Shown here piece by piece: positions 60,563 to 64,000 of a DNA stretch of 64,000 nt. A program made the translations under genes and the position numbers. Below the pieces are notes generated by a model, which was given only the letters and a program-made list of their open reading frames with translations, was not told the DNA's origin and did no database searches. The DNA comes from Apricaphanius iberus (taxonomy: Eukaryota; Chordata; Actinopteri; Cyprinodontiformes; Aphaniidae): contig JAPXFQ010000483.1 of the NCBI GenBank assembly GCA_028564705.1, positions 744,001 through 808,000 of the forward strand, read 5' to 3'. The stretch's first letter is position 1, and every line of letters begins with the position of its first letter.

Positions 60563-60600
60563 TTATTGTGGTTTTATGGTAAACCATAAAACCACAATAA
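60563..60600. repeat. perfect 18-bp palindrome with 2-nt spacer
   Basis: The arms TTATTGTGGTTTTATGGT (60,563-60,580) and its exact reverse complement (60,583-60,600) are separated by AA. Directly followed by a short direct repeat (ttcacacaaa twice). It lies in auts2 intron 6. Confidence 0.9.
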
Positions 60601-63600
60601 TTCACACAAATTCACACAAAAATGTAACCTAAATGTATAACATGGTTTCACAAATAAAAAAAAAAAGAAAAGCCACAAACATTCATCTTGCAGCTAAAAT
60701 AACGTTTTGAAAATTACAGAAATATATTATGTGCACCTCTCTTTTCTTGTGATGATCCAGATATTTATTAAGAGTAAATATTTTGCAATTAACCAATTTC
60801 TTGTAAGCAAGTGAAAGGTATGAGAACCCTCTTCAGCCAGCTGACCAGCAATGTGCAGCAGGGGTGGGGCTGTAGCAGCACTGCATTAAATCATCTAAAC
60901 AGTATCTGTTGACACAGATTTTAATCTATAGTAGAGTTTACAGATGAAAAAGTTTTCTTTTTATATTTATTGGTTAATATTGCATTTCAAATATAAAGTA
61001 TAATTTGTAATGGCTTTTAAGGCTATGATTTCAGGTTTGTGGCATTCGGGAAATTTCACCACAAGACATTTTAATATATTTATTTCACCCTACAGTTCTC
61101 CCTTAAAGCTCTGCCACTAACTGGCTTACAAATATATTTTTATCCTCTCCAAAAATATCTTTCTGCAGTCTCATTCAATGCCTCTTTAATAAATATTGTC
61201 CTGTATACTGCTGCTCTTGCTTAAACTTCTGCTCGTGGATAAAAACCTACCCCCCCAGCTCTCTTCTATTTGGTCACTGATCTTCTCTGGACTGAATTCT
61301 ATGAGCACATTGACATCCCTTATAGACAGCCATGATATCAAAGTTAGACTGCCATTCTGCTACAAGGTAGGGATACCAGAGAGCAAAGATATTTACAAGC
61401 TGAGAAAATACAACTGCAAACACAAATTTTACCCCTACAGACGGAAATCCACTTTCTTGCAGGAATGCAGAGTTTTAAGTAATATTTAAGAGTGAAAATC
61501 GTTATTCCTGATCGCAAATTTAAAATGATTGCTCTTAATTTTGGAAAATATTATGTCATAGAGCCGTCATGCCATACACATTAATAGCCCTTTTTTCCTC
61601 CCCTAGATGTCTAGAAAATGTTTACCCATTAAAGACACTACAGATGCATCTCTCCAGAGGTTATTAGTCTGTCATTAAAGCTCATGCGTTGAGCTAATAG
61701 AAATAAACTACAATACAGAATGCAGGATATATTTTCAGAACCACAAAGGAAGATGTGCGTTTGTGTCTACTGGCAACGTTACAAAGAGGACACATGGGAT
61801 TTTGCTGAAAAAGCAGAACCGCCTCATTTGACCAACTATGATGAAAGTAACTAGTTAACGAAATGCTAATTAATGTAAAGTAGAAAATTACAGAAGCTCA
61901 GTATGGACATGTGGCATAATTTAACAGAGAAACTGTAGTTCTAGGCCAGTAACTTTATCTGGAAGTTTTCTCTGGGCTCTCCTAGCCAAAGCCCAGAGAG
62001 AATATCCAGTTTATTAGCTCCTCATCCCTTTCGTCTTTAGCTCTGAAGACATTAACACCTTTACATTTAAAAGAGTACAAACATCGTCTTTAGCAATATT
62101 TCTCCTTCTCTCCAGAGTATCAGAGAACCCCTCGGTGAGAAGTTGTGCAGTCCATCTATTGAGTCCCCCCCACTCCCTTACAGAATATGTCATGTCAGCA
62201 TCTTGCGACTGCTAGAGCCAAAGGGGGTGCAGGGTTACACAGCCTGGACATCCTGCCATGTGGAGGGTCTCAGACTGGAGCTGTTTTATTAGTGACTCCC
62301 AGGGGTAGCTTGGTAAGGAGAGCAGAAAACTAAACAGAAATAAGGTTGGTGGTATGGGAGGGAGCCGGTGGTCGATTAGAGCAAACTATTCTGGCAGTGA
62401 GAGCGTGACGTGTAGTTTTTCAGCCAGCATAGCACAACATGATGATATCACGTCACAGTAACACAAACTGCTGCTTTAACAAGCTGTGATTGCTCAAAAG
62501 CATGTGTGATGTGCATGTATGTGTGTATGTGTATATGGGGGGGTTGTTAGGCTTACACTCTGAACATTTATATTTCATGCCTGTCTCAGCTGGGTTATGA
62601 ATTTTGTATAACAAGCTGGGAAGCCAAAGCAAGTGCATATCTGTGTAAAAATAGAGTCCATAAAGGCTGTGATGTCATGGAGCACAAAGTGGGTGGTTAA
62701 CCAAGACGCTAACGTGATTCGAGGTAGATACACAGTCTGGGACTGTTATCCTCCGTGAAATGGCTGCAATCTTGGGTAATTGGTCTCCATAAGCCACAGA
62801 ATGTTCTGAGCTTCCCTGGCAAATGTAAAAGCCATAGAAGAGCAGCTGCCAGACCACAAAGAACAAGCACTTACACACATTTTCTGTATGACAGGAGGAA
62901 AATGCATGAGTGACAGAAAGGAGTAGAAAGAAAGAGAAAGAAACTTGCTCTGTTCTGCCTCCTACCTTTGCTAGTATCCATCTGTGCTCCTTTCATACTG
63001 TCTGGTAGATGGAACACTCTATTGAGTCATAAAGAACGCATTTGCTAACAGAGAACTGCGGCGAACATATTCTTTCACCCACAGTGGCTCTGATTACAGC
63101 TGCTCCTGTAACGGCTCCCAACTGCTTCTGTATCTGACCCTCACTATTCGCTTCCTACTCCAACAACGCATGAAGACTCTTGCCACCTCAAGCATAGACT
63201 CAAGGCCTTAATGTTTGATCACTTTTCCCAAAATGCCCCCCACCATGCAGATGAGAATGTGGCTGTAGGCTCAGAGGTGTCTAATTTCCAGCTGTCCTTT
63301 TCAGAACAAATCTTTATATATCCCTTAGGGTGTGAGGTCAGGCTGGAGGGAGCGTAAATGGAGAGGAGCTGGGACAGGCACTCGATGATGGGCATGCTGG
63401 CGCAGGTGACCAGTAGAGGGGCTGGGTGGAAAGCTGACCACACATCTCCCGCCAGGGGTCTACACAGGGCGGCTCTCAGGGGATGCTTGGAGCTGGCGGC
63501 TGACAGATTCTCTACAGGTTTAGCTGTCATGTCCAGGCTCACTGAGCCTTTGAAATAACAGCAGCATGTAATGTGTGAGATCCATCCAGTTCACAGCAAT

Positions 63601-64000
63601 GGGTCAGTACACACAAACGCTGTCAGAGTGGTGTAAATCTGCACTGAAAGACAAGGCAGCTGTGGAGTAGACCAGACCATTTAACCCCAAACATGCCACT
63701 TGTACATTAGCCAGCAGATGGAAGCTGTCTCGTGGACTTGTGTCACTGACAGCGAGGAGAGAAAAGTTCTTCCCAAAATACAGACATTGTAAAGGCTGAT
63801 TAGAGTCCTTCAGTGCCTCACTTTGCCAACAAGCACTGAAATGCGCCTCCATTATTCGCTTGTTTCCTTCACAACTTCATGGAGCTAAAATATTTCATGA
63901 AATATCAACTTGCAATAATATTAAATGTGTATTTTTTTAATCATCATTAAGCCATTGTTTCAGAGTTTTGACAGTATGATAGGAATAGCACTCTGCAGTC

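Larger units (their letters stand above)
53948..64000 (-). other. auts2: auts2 intron 6 (3' part)
   Basis: This is the intron before exon 7, extending beyond the window. Recognised content: a hAT-like end CAGGGGCGTAGCACC at 54,095-54,109, a (CTAC)n run near 55,611-55,629, and a perfect palindrome at 60,563-60,600. There is little recognisable transposon sequence compared with the region downstream of the gene. In mammals the large early introns of AUTS2 contain enhancers, so unique stretches such as 59,780-59,910 may be conserved elements, but this is not shown by the sequence itself. Confidence 0.5.

Noticed and set aside
63219..63542. 107-codon minus-strand frame
   Set aside because: No family resemblance and no splice context with auts2.

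Overview
The window is teleost fish nuclear DNA. Three things show this: a multi-exon gene whose product matches the C-terminal two thirds of vertebrate AUTS2, fish-type L2, L1 and Tc1/mariner-like repeats, and tRNA-derived SINEs of the kind scattered through teleost genomes. There are no bacterial features, no CRISPR array and no confident stand-alone RNA gene.

Layout. About 1-40.6 kb is repeat-rich sequence downstream of auts2. It holds many L2 LINE pieces, a nearly full-length but internally deleted L1-like LINE (18.7-23.1 kb, with target-site duplications), a short-TIR 'CACTG' DNA element (13.65-18.28 kb), a Tc1/mariner-like relic (28.4-29.3 kb), two Harbinger-like ends, a 5.8 kb LTR-like composite insertion (30.3-36.1 kb), SINEs, and hAT-like and piggyBac-like MITEs. 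Several insertions are nested. An old L2 was split by the CACTG element, which was later hit by a younger L2. A second L2 was split by the LTR-like insertion, which itself carries a Harbinger-like element and a GC-rich block of unknown nature.

About 40.6-53.95 kb, minus strand, is auts2. Thirteen coding exons can be placed exactly from splice sites and reading phase. They correspond one for one to exons 7-19 of the 19-exon human gene. Joined, they give 1,040 codons plus a stop with no frame break. The protein is a nuclear chromatin regulator linked to PRC1 and P300 and to neurodevelopment. The first exon seen starts in mid-gene, so exons 1-6 and the promoter lie beyond position 64,000. About 53.95-64 kb is part of the preceding intron. 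It has few recognisable repeats and may hold conserved non-coding elements, but no exon could be supported there.

No complete undescribed system was found. Items most worth a second look are an unexplained open exon-like segment with a membrane helix and coiled coil (6.86-7.20 kb), the C-rich block at 32.9-35.8 kb, two perfect palindromes with 2-nt spacers, and a SINE about 30 bp from the exon 14 splice acceptor of auts2.
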